From positions 43,893,645-43,957,644 of the forward strand of contig NC_055993.1 of the NCBI RefSeq assembly GCF_018446385.1: a DNA stretch of 64,000 nucleotides, given 5' to 3'. The notes below the pieces were generated by a model. That model made no database searches. It was not told where the DNA came from and saw nothing but the letters and a program-made list of their open reading frames with translations. Position 1 is the stretch's first letter. Every line of letters starts with the position of its first letter. Origin of the DNA: Zingiber officinale. Lineage: Eukaryota; Streptophyta; Magnoliopsida; Zingiberales; Zingiberaceae. Shown here piece after piece: positions 45,683-58,537 of this stretch. The translations under genes and the position numbers were made by a program.

Positions 45683-47182
45683 GTGCTGAAAGGAAAGGGG
45701 AACAATTATATTTATATTTGAATTGGGACGAATTACCACTTAATATAAATAGGGGATTTAAGTGAGGAATTGTTATTTTCTTAAACGAGGAAACCCCTCT
45801 CCCTCAAAACCCTAGTCACGCCGCCCCCTTCTCCTCTTCTTTCTCTCGGCGCACCAAGCCCCAAGGGCTAGGGTTCCATCTCAAGGGTTCCAGGAGCACC
45901 TTCCGGCGATGACTCTGACACGAGGACGTTTCTCTCCGCAAGAAGAACGCGTGGGCGAAAGAAAATCGTCGAGAAGATCGTCTCCACCGGAAATCTAGCG
46001 ATCAGATCGTAAGGAAATCTAGCGCAGGATGTAAGAAACCCCTCACCTGCAGTATAAGTAGCTTCCGTGTGAATTTTATGCTTCAGTTAGCAGTATGTAG
46101 ATTTTTGGCACAAAGGATGCGAATTAGCGCACACCAAGTGTTCGATTAAATTATTAGCACGGTTAAAATGCAACTTAAGCATTTTACTAGCTTAGCTAAA
46201 TGCGATAGAAGCATTCATTCAGTATGTTTAACTTTAGTACAACTTACATGGGACTACGATCCAATGGGTGGGCTCCCACAGTCGCCTCTAGGTTCAGATA
46301 ACCTAGCTCTAGGTTCAGATAACCTAGAAATAGCAATATAAGAAGAACTCAGCTATAATCAGTATTTTATTTTAGCAGTGGCACTATACTGGATTAGATA
46401 TCCATTGGGTTGGACTCCCATAGTCGTCCCTAGGTTCAGCTAACCTAGTAAACCCTACTAGATTCGGGATTTGTAACCCCGGGTTTAGTTAGGGATGCAC
46501 GCATAGCAAGTACAGTTGTCGGGCCCAAACAGCAGCATGATTATGTATTTTAATCTATTTATGAAATAGTTTTCAAAACTTCACAAATAGTTATGTGAAT
46601 TCAGTACAGCTTTAGCATTAGTTTAGAATTAGCTCAGTACAGTTTGTTTGTATCAGTTTAGTTTTCTATTGATACCATATGATAGCATATGTTAGCACTT
46701 GTTGCCATGACTAGTTTGTTTGTATGCCATGCTATGCTTTTACATGTTCAGTATATATATTTCAAATAGCATGCTTTAAAAACATAAACCGCATCGTATG
46801 CATGTTTTAGTGAGGTAGATGGTTTCTTACTAAGCGAAAGCTTACAGATACTCTTTTCCTTATACTGCAGATAAAGGTAAAGGAAAGATGGACTAGCGGA
46901 GGCTGGGAGGGCAATGCGATGAAGATGTGTGTGGATGGAACCTGGAATAAAGACCTTGGAAGAGCTAGAACATTTAAGAATTTAGTGTTTCTTAACATGT
47001 TACTCTTGCTTATTTAGTTATCTAAGTGCATGGAATTATAAAAAATCTGCTTAGATTGTTAGTGATCATGTTTGGGGTCATAGTTATGTGTTATTAGTAT
47101 GTTTCCAGTTATTTTAGAACTTGTATATGTGAGTTTGGCACGAAACAGTGCTGAAATCAGAGTTTGTTGCGAAATCAGAAAC

Positions 47183-47540
47183 CCCAATCGATCAGTGGAT
47201 CGATTGGGAGCCTGGTTCCGCGAACAGTAAGCTTCTGGATCGATCAGCCGATCTATCCAGTCACATTCTGTCGCGAACAGTAAGTCTCTGGATCGATCAA
47301 CCGATCGATCCAGTCGCATTCTGTCGCGAACAGTAAGCTCCTGGATCGATCAGCCGATCGATCGGGGAAATCGCTCCCGCGAACAGAGAGCTCTGGAATC
47401 GATCAATGGATCGATTGACCAGTCTGGATTGATCAGCCGATCGATCCAGAATATTAACCCAAGCACAGTAGCCATCTGAATCGATCCATGGATCGATTCA
47501 ACAGCTTACAATCGATTGAGTTCAATCTAGATCGATTGGG
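47183..47540. repeat. ATCGAT hairpin array with covarying outer arms (5' LTR)
   Basis: Eight units with GATCGAT cores and complementary flanks: CCCAATCGATC/GATCGATTGGG (47183-47208), CTGGATCGAT/ATCGATCCAG (47235-47260 with one change, 47288-47313, 47424-47449 with one change), CTGGAATCGATC with GATCGATTGACCAG (47393-47422), TGAATCGATC/GATCGATTCA (47477-47500), and two looser ones. Spacers include TCGCGAACAGTAAG. Confidence 0.88.
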
Positions 47541-47792
47541 AAGCTGGGTTTCGACCAAGAGACCTTGTAGTTCAGCTCCTTGACCATAGGGGATGCAGGA
47601 TATGCCATGTATACCATAAATTGCATCCCTTAGCACATGTAGAATAAAGAAATGGTATTAGTTTAGCAAAGTTTTAAATTAATCCAGTTTTCCGCACCTA
47701 GACTTAGTGATGGTCATGGAGACATCTTAGCACAGCATAATGTGACGGTCCGGCCTCACAGCCTAGCCAGTAGAAGGCGGGTCATTACAGAG

Positions 47793-47804
47793 TGGTATCA
47801 GAGT
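47793..47804 (+). other. Primer-binding site, initiator Met-tRNA type
   Basis: TGGTATCAGAGT three bases after the LTR end. Confidence 0.85.
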
Positions 47805-47989
47805 AAAGTTCCATACTTCCTACACAAACATCAGCATTGAACCTGCAGCTTCCAAGTAAGAATACCTCTCACTTTGTTATGTTTATTGCTTTCATATTTG
47901 TAGATAACTAAAGTATGCTTATCTGTGATAGTGTTAGCTATGTAAACATGATGCTTTAGTTATGTACGTCCTTTGTTCCTTTAGAAATG

Positions 47990-49080
47990 ACATGAGGACG
48001 CCCAGCTAGAAGGGCACCAGCTATTGAGCCCCAGCATGAGGCAGGCAGTTCAGTGCCTCCCCCAGATCTTACAGCGGTAGTGGCTCAGTTACAGAAGCAG
48101 CTAGCAGAACAACAACAGGAGATAACCACCTTAAAGGCTAATCAGCAGAATACTCCCACTGTCACCCCGGAACCAAATATAGCCACCCTAGTAGTTATAG
48201 AGGTTCCACCAATCCAGCCTACAGTACCAGTAGCCCCAGCAGCAGAGGCAAAGAGAGAAGCTTATCTAATCCAGTGGCAGAGAGTCAAGCCCGACAACTT
48301 CTCAGGCACCAGTGAACCATGGGATGCTCAAGCCTGGTTCAAAACACTGGAGAGTACGATGGAGCTTCTGGACTGGCTAGAGCATGAAAAGGTGAAGTGC
48401 GCCTCCTTCTTCTTGACAGGAGATGCACGTATGTGGTGGGAGAGAATTAGAGCGAAGCGCCCAGTGAACCAGATGACATGGGATGACTTCGAGAAAGAAT
48501 TCTTCGAGGAGTTCTTTCACATGCGGGTCACAAACCGCCACTACGACGAGTTCACTGAGTTTCGTCAGGGCAACCTATCAGTTGAGGAAGCCGTGAAGAA
48601 ATTCAACAGACTGGCTCGTCTATGCCCTGAACTAGTAAGCACAGAAAAAGAACGAGTCCGGTTGATGCTCAAGATGCTGAGCCGGAAATAGCAATGAATG
48701 TGGCTGGCGGCGTTCATAGGCCGCAAACCACCGAATAACTAGTCGGCAGTGCTCTGACCACCGAGCACTACCAGAACAATATCAGACAGCAGAAGCAAGT
48801 CCTCTCAGAGTCCAAGGATCAGGGAGGCTCAGGTACTCAGAAACACTAGGGCCACAGCTCCCACGGCTCTAATTGGAAAGGGAACTCCAGCAACAAACGC
48901 AAACCAGGGAGTTACCCAAAAGGAGGACCAACCAACAAACAGCCTAGTTATCCCAAATGTGCTACTTGTGGGAAATTTCACCCAGGAGTTTGTCGTAAGG
49001 GCACACGAGGATGCTTTGAATGTGGACAGGAAGGGCATATTTCTAAGCAGTTCCCAAACAAGATAGTTCTTCCTCAACCA
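47990..49080 (+). pseudogene. Tekay-like gag (broken)
   Basis: The frame is readable from about 47998 (GRPARRAPAIEPQ), but the nearby ATG at 47993-47995 is out of frame with it, probably from a 2-nt loss. Main gag block 48053-48691: EAYLIQWQRVKPDNFSGT, RMWWERI, EEFFHMRVTNRHYDEF. A one-base loss near 48688 shifts the frame, then stops follow. The zinc knuckle (CFECGQEGH, near 49012) lacks its last Cys, which is Phe. Known role: particle formation and RNA packaging; this copy cannot do it. Confidence 0.85.
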
Positions 49081-49191
49081 CAGCCGATTCAGTACGGAGG
49101 CCAGCCAGCACAGCTACATCAGATACAGGCCATTCTAGATGGTCCACACATCAGCCAGGGCAGATTAGAGGCCCCTCCAGCTACGACCAAT

Positions 49192-52100
49192 GTGAGGATC
49201 TACTCCTTAACCAGAGAAGACGTAGCGAATGCCTCGACAGTTGTTACAGGTCAGATTAGTATTTTACAACAAAGTACAACTGTCTTATTCGATACTGGGG
49301 CAACCCATTCTTATGTATCTAGGGCATTTTCCGAAAAGTTAGCAATACCTCCAGAGGTACTTAGTAGTCAGTTTCTGACAACGCTACCTTCAGGAGAAAT
49401 TATGGTATCTACGCACTGGCTCAGAGCAGTGCAGTCATTATAGCAGACAGAGAACTCTTTTGTGATCTGATAGTGCTAGATATGACTGATTATGATGTCA
49501 TATTTGGAATGGACTTCCTAATCAGATACGGTGCCTCTATCGAGTGCCGTAAACAGAAAGTCATATTCCAACCTGAAGCAGGAGTACAATTTGAGTATAG
49601 TGGAGAACCAAAGAGAAAAGCGAAGAAATTTCTATCAGCTCTGAAGGCACAACAATTAATGGATTCGGGATGTACGGGATTCCTAGTACATGTAGTCAAT
49701 GTCAGTCAAGACAAGGGCCAACAGCTAGCAGAGGTCCAAGTCGTATGTGACTACCTAGCAGTCTTCCCTGAAGAGTTACCAGGCCTAGCACCAGATAGGG
49801 AGATCGAATTTGAGATAGAACTCATTCCCGGTACAAATCCTATCTCCAAAGCACCTTATCGCATGGCTCCAGAACTGAAGGAACTTCAGGAGCAATTACA
49901 GGAGCTGTTTAACAAAGGTTTCATACGCCCTAGTCACTCACCATGGGGAGCGCCTGTATTGTTCGTGAAGAAGAAGGACGGGAGCATGTGCCTGTGCATA
50001 GACTACCGGGCACTGAACCAAGTCACCATCAAGAATAGGTATCCTCTTCCCAGAATAGATGACCTGTTCGATCAGCTAAAGGGAGCAGCAGTGTTCTCTA
50101 AGATAGACCTCAGATCAGGTTATCATCAGGTGAAAGTTAAAGAAGGGGATATACCCAAGACAACATTCAGGACTAGATACGGACACTACGAGTTCGTAGT
50201 TATGCCCTTTGGTGTGACAAATGCTCCAGCTACTTTCATGGACCTCATGAACCGGGTATTCAGGGACTACCTAGATAGATTTGTTATTGTGTTTATCGAT
50301 GACATTCTTATCTATTCAGGAACTCAGGAAGAACACGCAGAGCACCTGAGAATAGTATTGCAGACCTTGCAGCAGAACCAGCTGTACGCCAAGTTCACGA
50401 AATGTGAATTTTGGTTAGATCAGGTGTCCTTCCTGGGTCACATCATCTCAAAGGATGGTATCATGGTAGACCCCAGTAAAATAGAAGCTGTGAGTAACTG
50501 GGAAAGACCCAAGAACACTAGTGAGATCAGGAGCTTTTTGGGACTAGCAGGTTATTACAGAAAGTTTGTAGAGGACTTCTCCAGAATAGCCTCCCCACTG
50601 ACAGCTCTTACCAGAAAGAACAGGAAATTTCAGTGGACAGAGGACTATGAGAACAGCTTCAGCGAGTTAAAGAGGAGATTGATCAGTGCTCTCATTTTGA
50701 CTCTACCAGCCAACACAGATAGCTTTGACATTTACAGTGACGCCTCTAAGTTGGGACTAGGAGCAGTACTGATGCAAGAAGGTAAGGTGATCACCTATGC
50801 CTCCAGACAACTCAAGGAATATGAGAAGAATTACCCTACTCATGACCTTGAGCTTGCAGAAGTAGTGTTCGCTCTCAAAATTTGGAGACATTACTTGTAT
50901 GGAGCTCAGTGCAGAGTGTATACAGATCATCAGAGTCTGAAGTACTTCTTCACTCAGAAGGATCTGAATATGGGACAGCGTAGATGGCTAGAGCTGGTCA
51001 AAGATTATGACATAGATATCCTCTACCACCCAAGAAAAGCTAATAAGGTAGCAGACGCACTTAGCAGAAAGTCTGATGCTACCTTACTATCCCTAGCAGC
51101 CATGTCACCACCCCTACAGAAGGAGATCACAGATTTCGGTCTCAAACTTATAGTGGGACAGCTCTCTACTATGGCATTAGCATCTACCCTGCTTGGTGAC
51201 ATCCAGACAGCTCAGGAACAGGATCCTGAAATTCAGAAAATCAAGCAAGGACTAGCAGAATCAGAAAGTGGAGAGTTTAGAGTGTCCGCTAGCGGGGTGT
51301 TGTATTTTGGTGCCAGACTCTGTGTTCCAGATCAGGAGGAACTACCGAGGAAGATTTTAGATGAGGCTCACAGGACTCCCTATGCGATGCATCCTGGCTC
51401 CACCAAGATGTACCAGGACTTGAAGAAATATTTTTGGTGGCCAGGGATAAAAAGAGACATCGCTAGATATGTTAGCACCTGTCTAACCTGTCAGAGGGTC
51501 AAGGCGGAACATCAGAGACCAGGAGGAGTTCTGCAGCCTATTCAGATTCCAGAATGGAAGTGGGAAGACATCTCTATGGATTTCATAGTGGGCTTACCCA
51601 GAACCACGAATGGTTTCGATGTCATCTGGGTAATAGTCGACAGATTGACTAAATCAGCCCACTTCTTAGCTATCAGGATATCCTACTCCATGGAGCAGTT
51701 AGCTTAGTTGTATCTCAAGGAGATCGTCAGACTACATAGAGTCCCACGGACCATTATATCAGATAGAGATAGTAGGTTCACCTCTCACTTCTGGGAGTGT
51801 GTACAGACAACATTGGGCACTAAGTTAAAGTTCAGCATAGCTTTCCATCCTCAGACAGATGGTCAGACGGAGCGAGTAAATCAGGTACTCGAAGATATGC
51901 TCTGAGCATGTGCCCTAGACTTCAAAGGAAGTTGGTGTAAATATCTGAGTTTAGCAGAATTTGCATACAACAACAGCTATCAGGCCACTATCGGTATGAC
52001 ACCTTACGAGGCTCTCTACGGGCGGAGGTGTAGATCTCCAATCTGCTGGTATGAGAGTGGTGAATAGAAAGAACTAGAACTTCAGATAGATCTAGTAGCA

Positions 52101-52619
52101 GATACCACAGCAGCTATACAGCAGATCCACCAGAGGATGGAGACAGCTCAGAGCCGCCAGAAAAGCTATGCTGATACACGGCGCAGACCCCTAGAGTTTT
52201 CAGTTGGGGATACAGTGTTCCTCAGAGTAGCTCCCATGAAGGGAGTAATGCGTTTTGGTAAAAAGGGCAAGTTAAGTCCCAGATATGTGGGACCATACCT
52301 TATCACTAGAAGAGTTGGCAAAGTAGCATATGAGCTAGAGCTACCACAGGAGATGTCAGCCATCCATAATGTATTTCATGTCTCTATGCTGAAGAAGCAT
52401 ATCCCAGATGCCACCCAAGTGATTGAGCCCCAGTCGGTACCAGTCCACGAAGACCTCAGTTATGATAGTTGGCCTATTCAGATAATAGACCGAGCAGTTA
52501 AGAAATTGCGGAACAAGGAGGTACCATTAGTAAAAGTTATTTGGCAAAATCACACCACAAAAGAGACAACGTGGGAGACAGAAGCTAGTATGAGACAGAA
52601 GTACCCAGAGTTATTCTAA
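49192..52619 (+). pseudogene. Tekay-like pol (frameshift and three in-frame stops)
   Basis: Protease with FDTGATHSYVS (49290-49322) ends at a frameshift/stop near 49441. The next frame (49473-51707) has the RT ([22 protein letters not shown] near 50297), RNase H ([24 protein letters not shown]) and the integrase zinc finger ([21 protein letters not shown], 51370-51500). An in-frame TAG at 51705-51707 interrupts integrase; TGA at 51903-51905 and a TAG near 52063 follow, all in the same frame. The C-terminal part (52137-52619) ends TTWETEASMRQKYPELF, a degenerate chromodomain-type tail. Apart from the stops the sequence is well kept, so decay is recent. Confidence 0.92.
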
Positions 52620-52640
52620 GTTCGAGGACGAACTTTTTAT

Positions 52641-52654
52641 AAGGTATGGGGGAT
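52641..52654 (+). other. Polypurine tract of the Tekay-like element
   Basis: AAGGTATGGGGGAT directly before the 3' LTR start; primes plus-strand synthesis in this class. Confidence 0.8.
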
Positions 52655-54975
52655 TGTAACACCCGAAAATTCTCGAAATTATTTTAGAAATATTCTATGA
52701 TTTTTCTGGAATTTTAGGATATTTTTACAGAATTTTTAGAATAGCAGAAGTAGCAAAAATAAATAGAATCGTAAAATAGCTTAAGCGGGAATTGAACCCG
52801 AGACCTATTAGGTTCTATGACTTAAGGTGAACTCTAGTAACCAAGTGAACCCAGCAGGGCCGTGCTGAAAGGAAAGGGGAACAATTATTTATATTTGAGT
52901 TGGGACGAATTACCACTTAATATAAATAGGGGATTTAAGTGAGGAATTGTTATTTTCTTAAACGAGAAAACTCCTCTCCCTCAAAACCCTAGTCACGCCG
53001 CCCCCTTCTCCTCTTCTTTCTCTCGGCGCACCAAGCCCCAAGGGCTAGGGTTCCATCTCAAGGGTTCTAGGAGTACCTTCCGGCGATGACTCCGACACGA
53101 GGACGTTTCTCTCCGCAAGAAGAACGCATGGACGTAAGAAAATCGTCGAGAAGATCGTCTCCACCGGAAATCTAGTGATCAGATCGTAAGAAAATCTAGC
53201 GCAGGATGTAAGAAACCCCTCACCTGCAGTATAAGTAGCTTCCGTGTGAATTTTATGCTTCAGTTAGCAGTATGTAGATTTTCGGCACAAAGGATGCGAA
53301 TTAGCGCACACCAAGTGTTCGATTAAATTATTAGCACGGTTAAAATGCAACTTAAGAATTTTACTAGCTTAGCTAAATGCGATAGAAGCATTCATTCAGT
53401 ATGTTTAACTTTAGTACAGCTTACATGGGACTACGGTCCAATGGGTGGGCTCCCACAGTCGCCTCTAGGTTCAGATAACCTAGAAATAGCAATATAAGAA
53501 GAACTCAGCTATAATCAGTATTTTATTTTAGCAGTGGCACTGTACTGGATTAGATATCCATTGGGTTGGACTCCCATAGTCGTCCCTAGGTTCAGCTAAC
53601 CTAGTAAACCCTACTAGATTCGGGATTTGCAACTCCGGGTTTAGTTAGGGATGCGCGCATAGCAAGTACAGTTGCCGGGCCCAAACAGCAGCATGATTAT
53701 GTATTTTAATCTATTTATGAAATAGTTTTCAAAACTTTACAAATAGTTATGTGAATTCAGTACAGCTTTAGCATTAGTTTAGAATTAGCTCAGTACAGTT
53801 TGTTTGTATCAGTTTAGTTTTCTATTGATACCATATGATAGCATATGTTAGCACTTGTTGCCATGACTAGTTTGTTTGTATGCCATGCTATGCTTTTACA
53901 TGTTCAGCATATATATTTCAAATAGCATGCTTTAAAAACATAAACCGCATCGTATGCATGTTTTAGTGAGGTAGATGATTTCTTACTAAGCGAAAGCTTA
54001 CAGATACTCTTTCCCTTATACTGCAGATAAAGGTAAAGGAAAGATGGATTTGCGGAGGCTGGGAGGGCAATGCGATGAAGATGTGTGTGGATGGAACCTG
54101 GAATAAAGACCTTGGAAGAGCTAGAACATTTAAGAATTTAGTGTTTCTTAACATGTTACTCTTGCTTATTTAGTTATCTAAGTGCATGGAATTATAGAAA
54201 ATCTGCTTAGATTGTTAGTGATCATGTTTGGGGTCATAGTTATGTGTTATTAGTATGTTTCCAGTTATTTTAGAACTTGTGTATGTGAGTTTGGCATGAA
54301 ACAGTGCTGAAATCAGAGTTTGTTGCGAAATCAGAAACCCCAATCGATTAGTGGATCGATTGGTGGCCCTCAATCGATCAGTGGATCGATTGGGAGCCTG
54401 GTTCCGCGAACAGTAAGCTTCTGGATCGATCAGCCGATCTATCCAGTCACATTCTGTCGCGAACAGTAAGTCTCTAGATCGATCAGCCGATCGATCCAGT
54501 CGCATTCTGTCTCGAACAGTAAGCTCCTGGATCGATCAGCCGATCGATCGGGGAAATCGCTCCCGCGAACAGAGAGCTCTGGAATCGATCAATGGATCGA
54601 TTGACCAGCCTGGATCGATCAGCCGATCGATCCAGAATATTAACCCGAGCACAGTAGCCATATGAATCGATCCATGGATCGATTCAACAGCTTGCAATCG
54701 ATTGAGTTCAATCTGGATCGATTGGGAAGCTGGGTTTCGACCAAGAGACCTTGTAGTTCAGCTCCTTGACCATAGGGGATGCTGGATATGCCATGTATAC
54801 CTTAGATTGCATCCCTTAGCACATGTAGAATAAAGAAATGGTATTAGTTTAGCAAAGTTTTAAATTAATCCAGTTTTCCGCACCTAGACTTAGTGATGGT
54901 CATGGAGACAGCTTAGCACAGGAAAATGTGACGGTCCGGCCTCACAGCCTAGCCAGTAGAAGACGGGTCGTTACA
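52655..54975 (+). repeat. 3' LTR of the Tekay-like element
   Basis: 2321 bp, TGTAACACCCGAAAATT...GTCGTTACA. Near-identical to the 5' LTR. It has one more hairpin unit (54342-54366, CAATCGATTAGTGGATCGAT) than the 5' LTR and lacks the 20-bp duplication. Hairpin array 54342-54730. TSD AGGAT follows at 54976-54980. Confidence 0.92.
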
Positions 54976-55600
54976 AGGATGCCCTTCTAGGGACACTACG
55001 CTTCAAAGATAAGCATCTCTTCTCTCTATCTCCATGTATTGAGTCATAGTTTACTTTTTTCTTCATCTTTGGATTGTGATCCCTTGTAATGGAGTAGATT
55101 ATCTAGATCTAGGATGTAGGAAGTAACTCTGATACGATATGATGTATGAACTATGTATTTGGACATCTTCTTATTCAATGAAGTGTTTATATTATGTTCT
55201 ATATGTGTTGTGCCTTATATGTGTTTGACGAAATGTGTGTGAGGTCAATTCATGTAGATATAAGGGATTTGTCTCTATGTTAAGGTTGCTATTAGAATGG
55301 ATAATTGGAGGATCCTTAGTAATAGAGGATACCCATTCAACTGGGCATATTATGCCTTTAGTGATAGAGGGCATCGATACTTACCCACATTCTAGAGTCA
55401 AAAGATAACATAGGAACTATTTCCTGTTAGAGCATTTTAATTGGAGTGGATACTCCAGTGTTATCGTTAGGAAGTACATTAGATAACTCTAGTGATTGTA
55501 TGACCGGGGAGCCTTGTGACAAAGGGTAATCTTTCAACTGAATTTTCTAGAGTTCTTTATTTAATGACGTTCGGACTCGGGTAGACTTTCTGGTGTGACT

Positions 55601-58206
55601 TGTTAGAGTGTATACTAAAAGCCTAGCTTTTTGTAAACATTTATTTTGAAATAAAGAATCACATTGGTCAAATGTCTACATTTATATGCTAAGTATAGTT
55701 GTTCAATTAATTTATATTGTAGATAACATGGTGTGTGGTGTCACACACAGAAGATCATGTTATTAATTCCTTATAAATTATAAACAGTAGCTCACAACTA
55801 AGATGGGTAGGAACAAACCATTGGAATAGTCGTAGTGTAATTTGCTATTAGTTTATCTTGACTATAAAATTACACTAGTACACTCTGAGTGTATTAAGCA
55901 GGACCATTTTAAGGTAAGTTCTTTTTATGCTGATTGCATAAAAGAACAAGACATTTGTTATTATGGAAGTATGTGCTCTTAATCCTGATATAATAACAAG
56001 CGCATATATTTAGTATTTATTTCTTTAATTTATCAAAGGGTGCGATTTAGTTCGATAAATCAATAGGCCCGATAAGTTGGGAAATAATATTATTTATAGT
56101 GTGTGTTGTTGATTATAGAAGAAAACTATGTCATCGAAATCTAGGTTGATGATGTCCCCAAGAGGAGCTCATAAGGATTGTCATGTAAATCCTACAGGTG
56201 GACTTAGTCCGACATGACGATGAAGTTGAGTTGTACTACTCTTGGAACTAGATATTAATTGAGTTATCAATAACTCATTTAATTAGTGGACATTCTATAT
56301 CTTAAACACAGGGAGATTAACACACCCATGATAAGAAGGAGCTCATATAGTAATATGGGATTGGTGAGATAGTTCAATAATTCTTTAGTGGAATGAGGTA
56401 TTATTAATGAACTCGAGTTGGGTGTTCGGGGCGAACACGAGAAGCTCAAGTTTATTAGGAGACCAAAACCAATTCCTCCTCTCGATCCCTGTCGTAGCCT
56501 CTTATTTATAAAGTCTTATACCCACCCATACCTACCTTCTTACCCACCTTAAGGTGGTCGTCCAATCTTAGATTGGAGTCCAAGCTAGGCCCGACCAAAC
56601 CAAGGTTAGATGGGTCAAGTAGGTGGCTGACCCTAGCTTGAACCCAAGCTTAGGTGGCCGGCCATAATTAAATTAAAAGGGATTTTAATTTTTAAAATCT
56701 TTCCTTATGTGGGAATCATGATTTTAAAAGAAAGTTTAAAATTTAAATATTTCCTTTTATAGCTTTCTACAAAAGATTAAGAGAAATGTTTGATATCTTT
56801 CCTTATTTGTAGTTAAAAGGAAGATTTTAATTTTTGATAAAACTTTTCTTTTTTGTAACCATCCTCATGATTTTAAAAGAGAGTTTTAAAATTAAATCTT
56901 TCCTTTTATAGTTTCTACAAAAGATTAAGAGAAATGTTTGATATCTTTCCTTATTTGTAGATAGAAAGGAAGATTTTAATTTTAGAGAAAACTTTCCTTA
57001 TTGTAATCATCCACATGTTTTAATAGAGAGATTTTAATTTATAAAAGTTTCCTTTTATAACCAACCATGAAGAGAATATTTAAAGAGAAATTTTTATTTT
57101 AAAAAATTCCGGAAACATATTAGAAAGTTTTAATTTTATGTTTAAAACTTTCCTTGTTTGGAAGAGTTGTAGGGGCCGACCACATTAATAAATAAAAGGA
57201 ATTTTTAATTAAATTTTCCTTTTCATTGGCAAGAAAATTAAAGAAGTTTTAATTAAAACTTTCCTTATTTGTCAAGACCAAGGAATATAAAAGAGAGGGT
57301 AGAGGTGCCTCACCTCATAACAATACATCTATTATTTCCTCTCCTCTCTTCCTTGGTGGTGGCCGACCCTCATCCTCTCCTCCTTTTCTTCTTCTTTGGC
57401 CGACGGAATCAACTCTCTAGGAGACTCTTGGTGGCCGAATTTTGCTTGGAGAAGAAGTAGAGAAAGGAGGATTTGTTTCTTTGCATCCCTTGAAGCTTGG
57501 TTGGTGTCCGAAGTTCTTCATTTCTAGGAGATTGTTGTTGGCCGAAAATTGCAAGGAGAAGAAGGAGGCTTGGGTGGATTCTCATCTCGGTAGATCATCG
57601 CTCACACGACGTCCGAGATAAGAAGAGGAATATGACAGAAGATCGTGAGGTCTATAAGCTATAAAAGGTATAACTAGTTATTAGTTTCCGTATCATAACT
57701 AGTTCATCCTTTTATTTAGATATTGAAATACCAAACACAAGAGGCTAATGAATCTAGGTAATTGAATTTATGTTTTCGATTTTGTGTTTCTTTTGTTTTT
57801 TGAACTTGTGATTAAATTGTTCTTTTTGGTTAAACCTAGGGTTACTATAAGGAAATTAAATATTGAATTTCGTTGAAAGACTTTGTCTAGGAAGTGGTGG
57901 ATGCTCCCATACCCAAGAAGGCCTAGTGCCTCACCATGTTTAACCTGGAAGCCGATCTCTGAAATTAATATTTAATTGAATTTGTAACATGGGTGGATTT
58001 GGATCAATAATATTAAACATCGTTTGCGATCCAAGTCTAAACCACTAAGAACAGATAAGTTGAATTTGAAATCAATAATGTTAAGTTCTATTTGCGATTC
58101 CAAATTTAATTTCTAAAGAACACAATAGGTTGTTAGGAATGGTTCAGGACTTGTACAAAATTTTTGTACAGGGGAACCGGTACAATATTCCGAATAGCAA
58201 CCAACA
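55601..58206 (+). repeat. Solo LTR, 2.6 kb, probably Ty1/copia
   Basis: TGTTAGAGTGTATACTAAAA...AATAGCAACCAACA flanked by TGACT on both sides (55596-55600, 58207-58211). No internal coding region. Contains two copies of an AAAAGATTAAGAGAAATGTT-type block (56772 and 56923) in an AT-rich zone 56660-57280, and a transcribed-looking section with TATAAAAGAGAGG (57287-57299). The ORF 57269-57460 has no domain. Copia assignment is by resemblance of the start to copia LTRs I recall. Confidence 0.75.
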
Positions 58207-58537
58207 TGACTTTCTTGGGGTTGTACTAGAATCTAGTTAGAAGCCCTACACGAGTATAAGCATGGAGTTAGGTAGATAAACAATGCATAAGGGCATTAAC
58301 TAGCATCATAATGAAACCGAAATCCTAGAATCTATCATCCATCCCATTCTAAGATCATCCCTTACTCCTCTCTCTCTTTCTCCTTAGACTTTCTCTTACT
58401 CTCTCTTTTCCAAACAACCTTTCATTTGTCTAGGGAATTTACTGTGTGAAGTTAACTAGTACTTAATCAACAGTCCTTATGGGTTCGATATCTTTTATAT
58501 TACTAACGACGTAACCATGCACTTGCAATTCATAACA

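Larger units (their letters stand above)
45476..47789 (+). repeat. 5' LTR of the Tekay-like element
   Basis: 2314 bp, TGTAACGCCCGAAAATT...GTCATTACA. TATA box TATAAATA at 45743-45750, a GC-rich leader after 45790, and the ATCGAT hairpin array at 47183-47540. It has a 20-bp tandem duplication (CTAGGTTCAGATAACCTAG words at 46288-46328) missing from the 3' LTR. Confidence 0.92.
45476..54975 (+). mobile_element. Tekay/Del-like Ty3/gypsy retrotransposon, complete structure
   Basis: 9500 bp: 5' LTR 45476-47789, initiator-Met primer site 47793-47804, gag, pol in gypsy order (protease, RT, RNase H, integrase, chromo-type C terminus), polypurine tract 52641-52654, 3' LTR 52655-54975, AGGAT duplication. 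Lineage from long LTRs, gag style and the KYPELF C terminus. Coding part carries at least two frameshifts and three in-frame stops, so non-autonomous. LTRs are very similar apart from two indels. Confidence 0.92.
44386..58537 (+). repeat. Athila-type 3' LTR, split by two insertions
   Basis: Three pieces: 44386-45475, 54981-55600 and 58212-58537, about 2.0 kb when joined. Starts TGATGTGTGTAAATT, ends GCAATTCATAACA. It has TATAAAAGG (45335-45343) downstream of the GGCCGTGT array. Pieces are interrupted by the Tekay-like element and a 2.6-kb solo LTR, each with its own target duplication. No primer site follows 58537, so this is a 3' LTR. Confidence 0.75.

Noticed and set aside
47059..47319. Minus-strand ORF with RSVDRSRD repeats, duplicated at 54215-54505
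   Set aside because: Translation of the ATCGAT hairpin array in both LTRs, not a gene.
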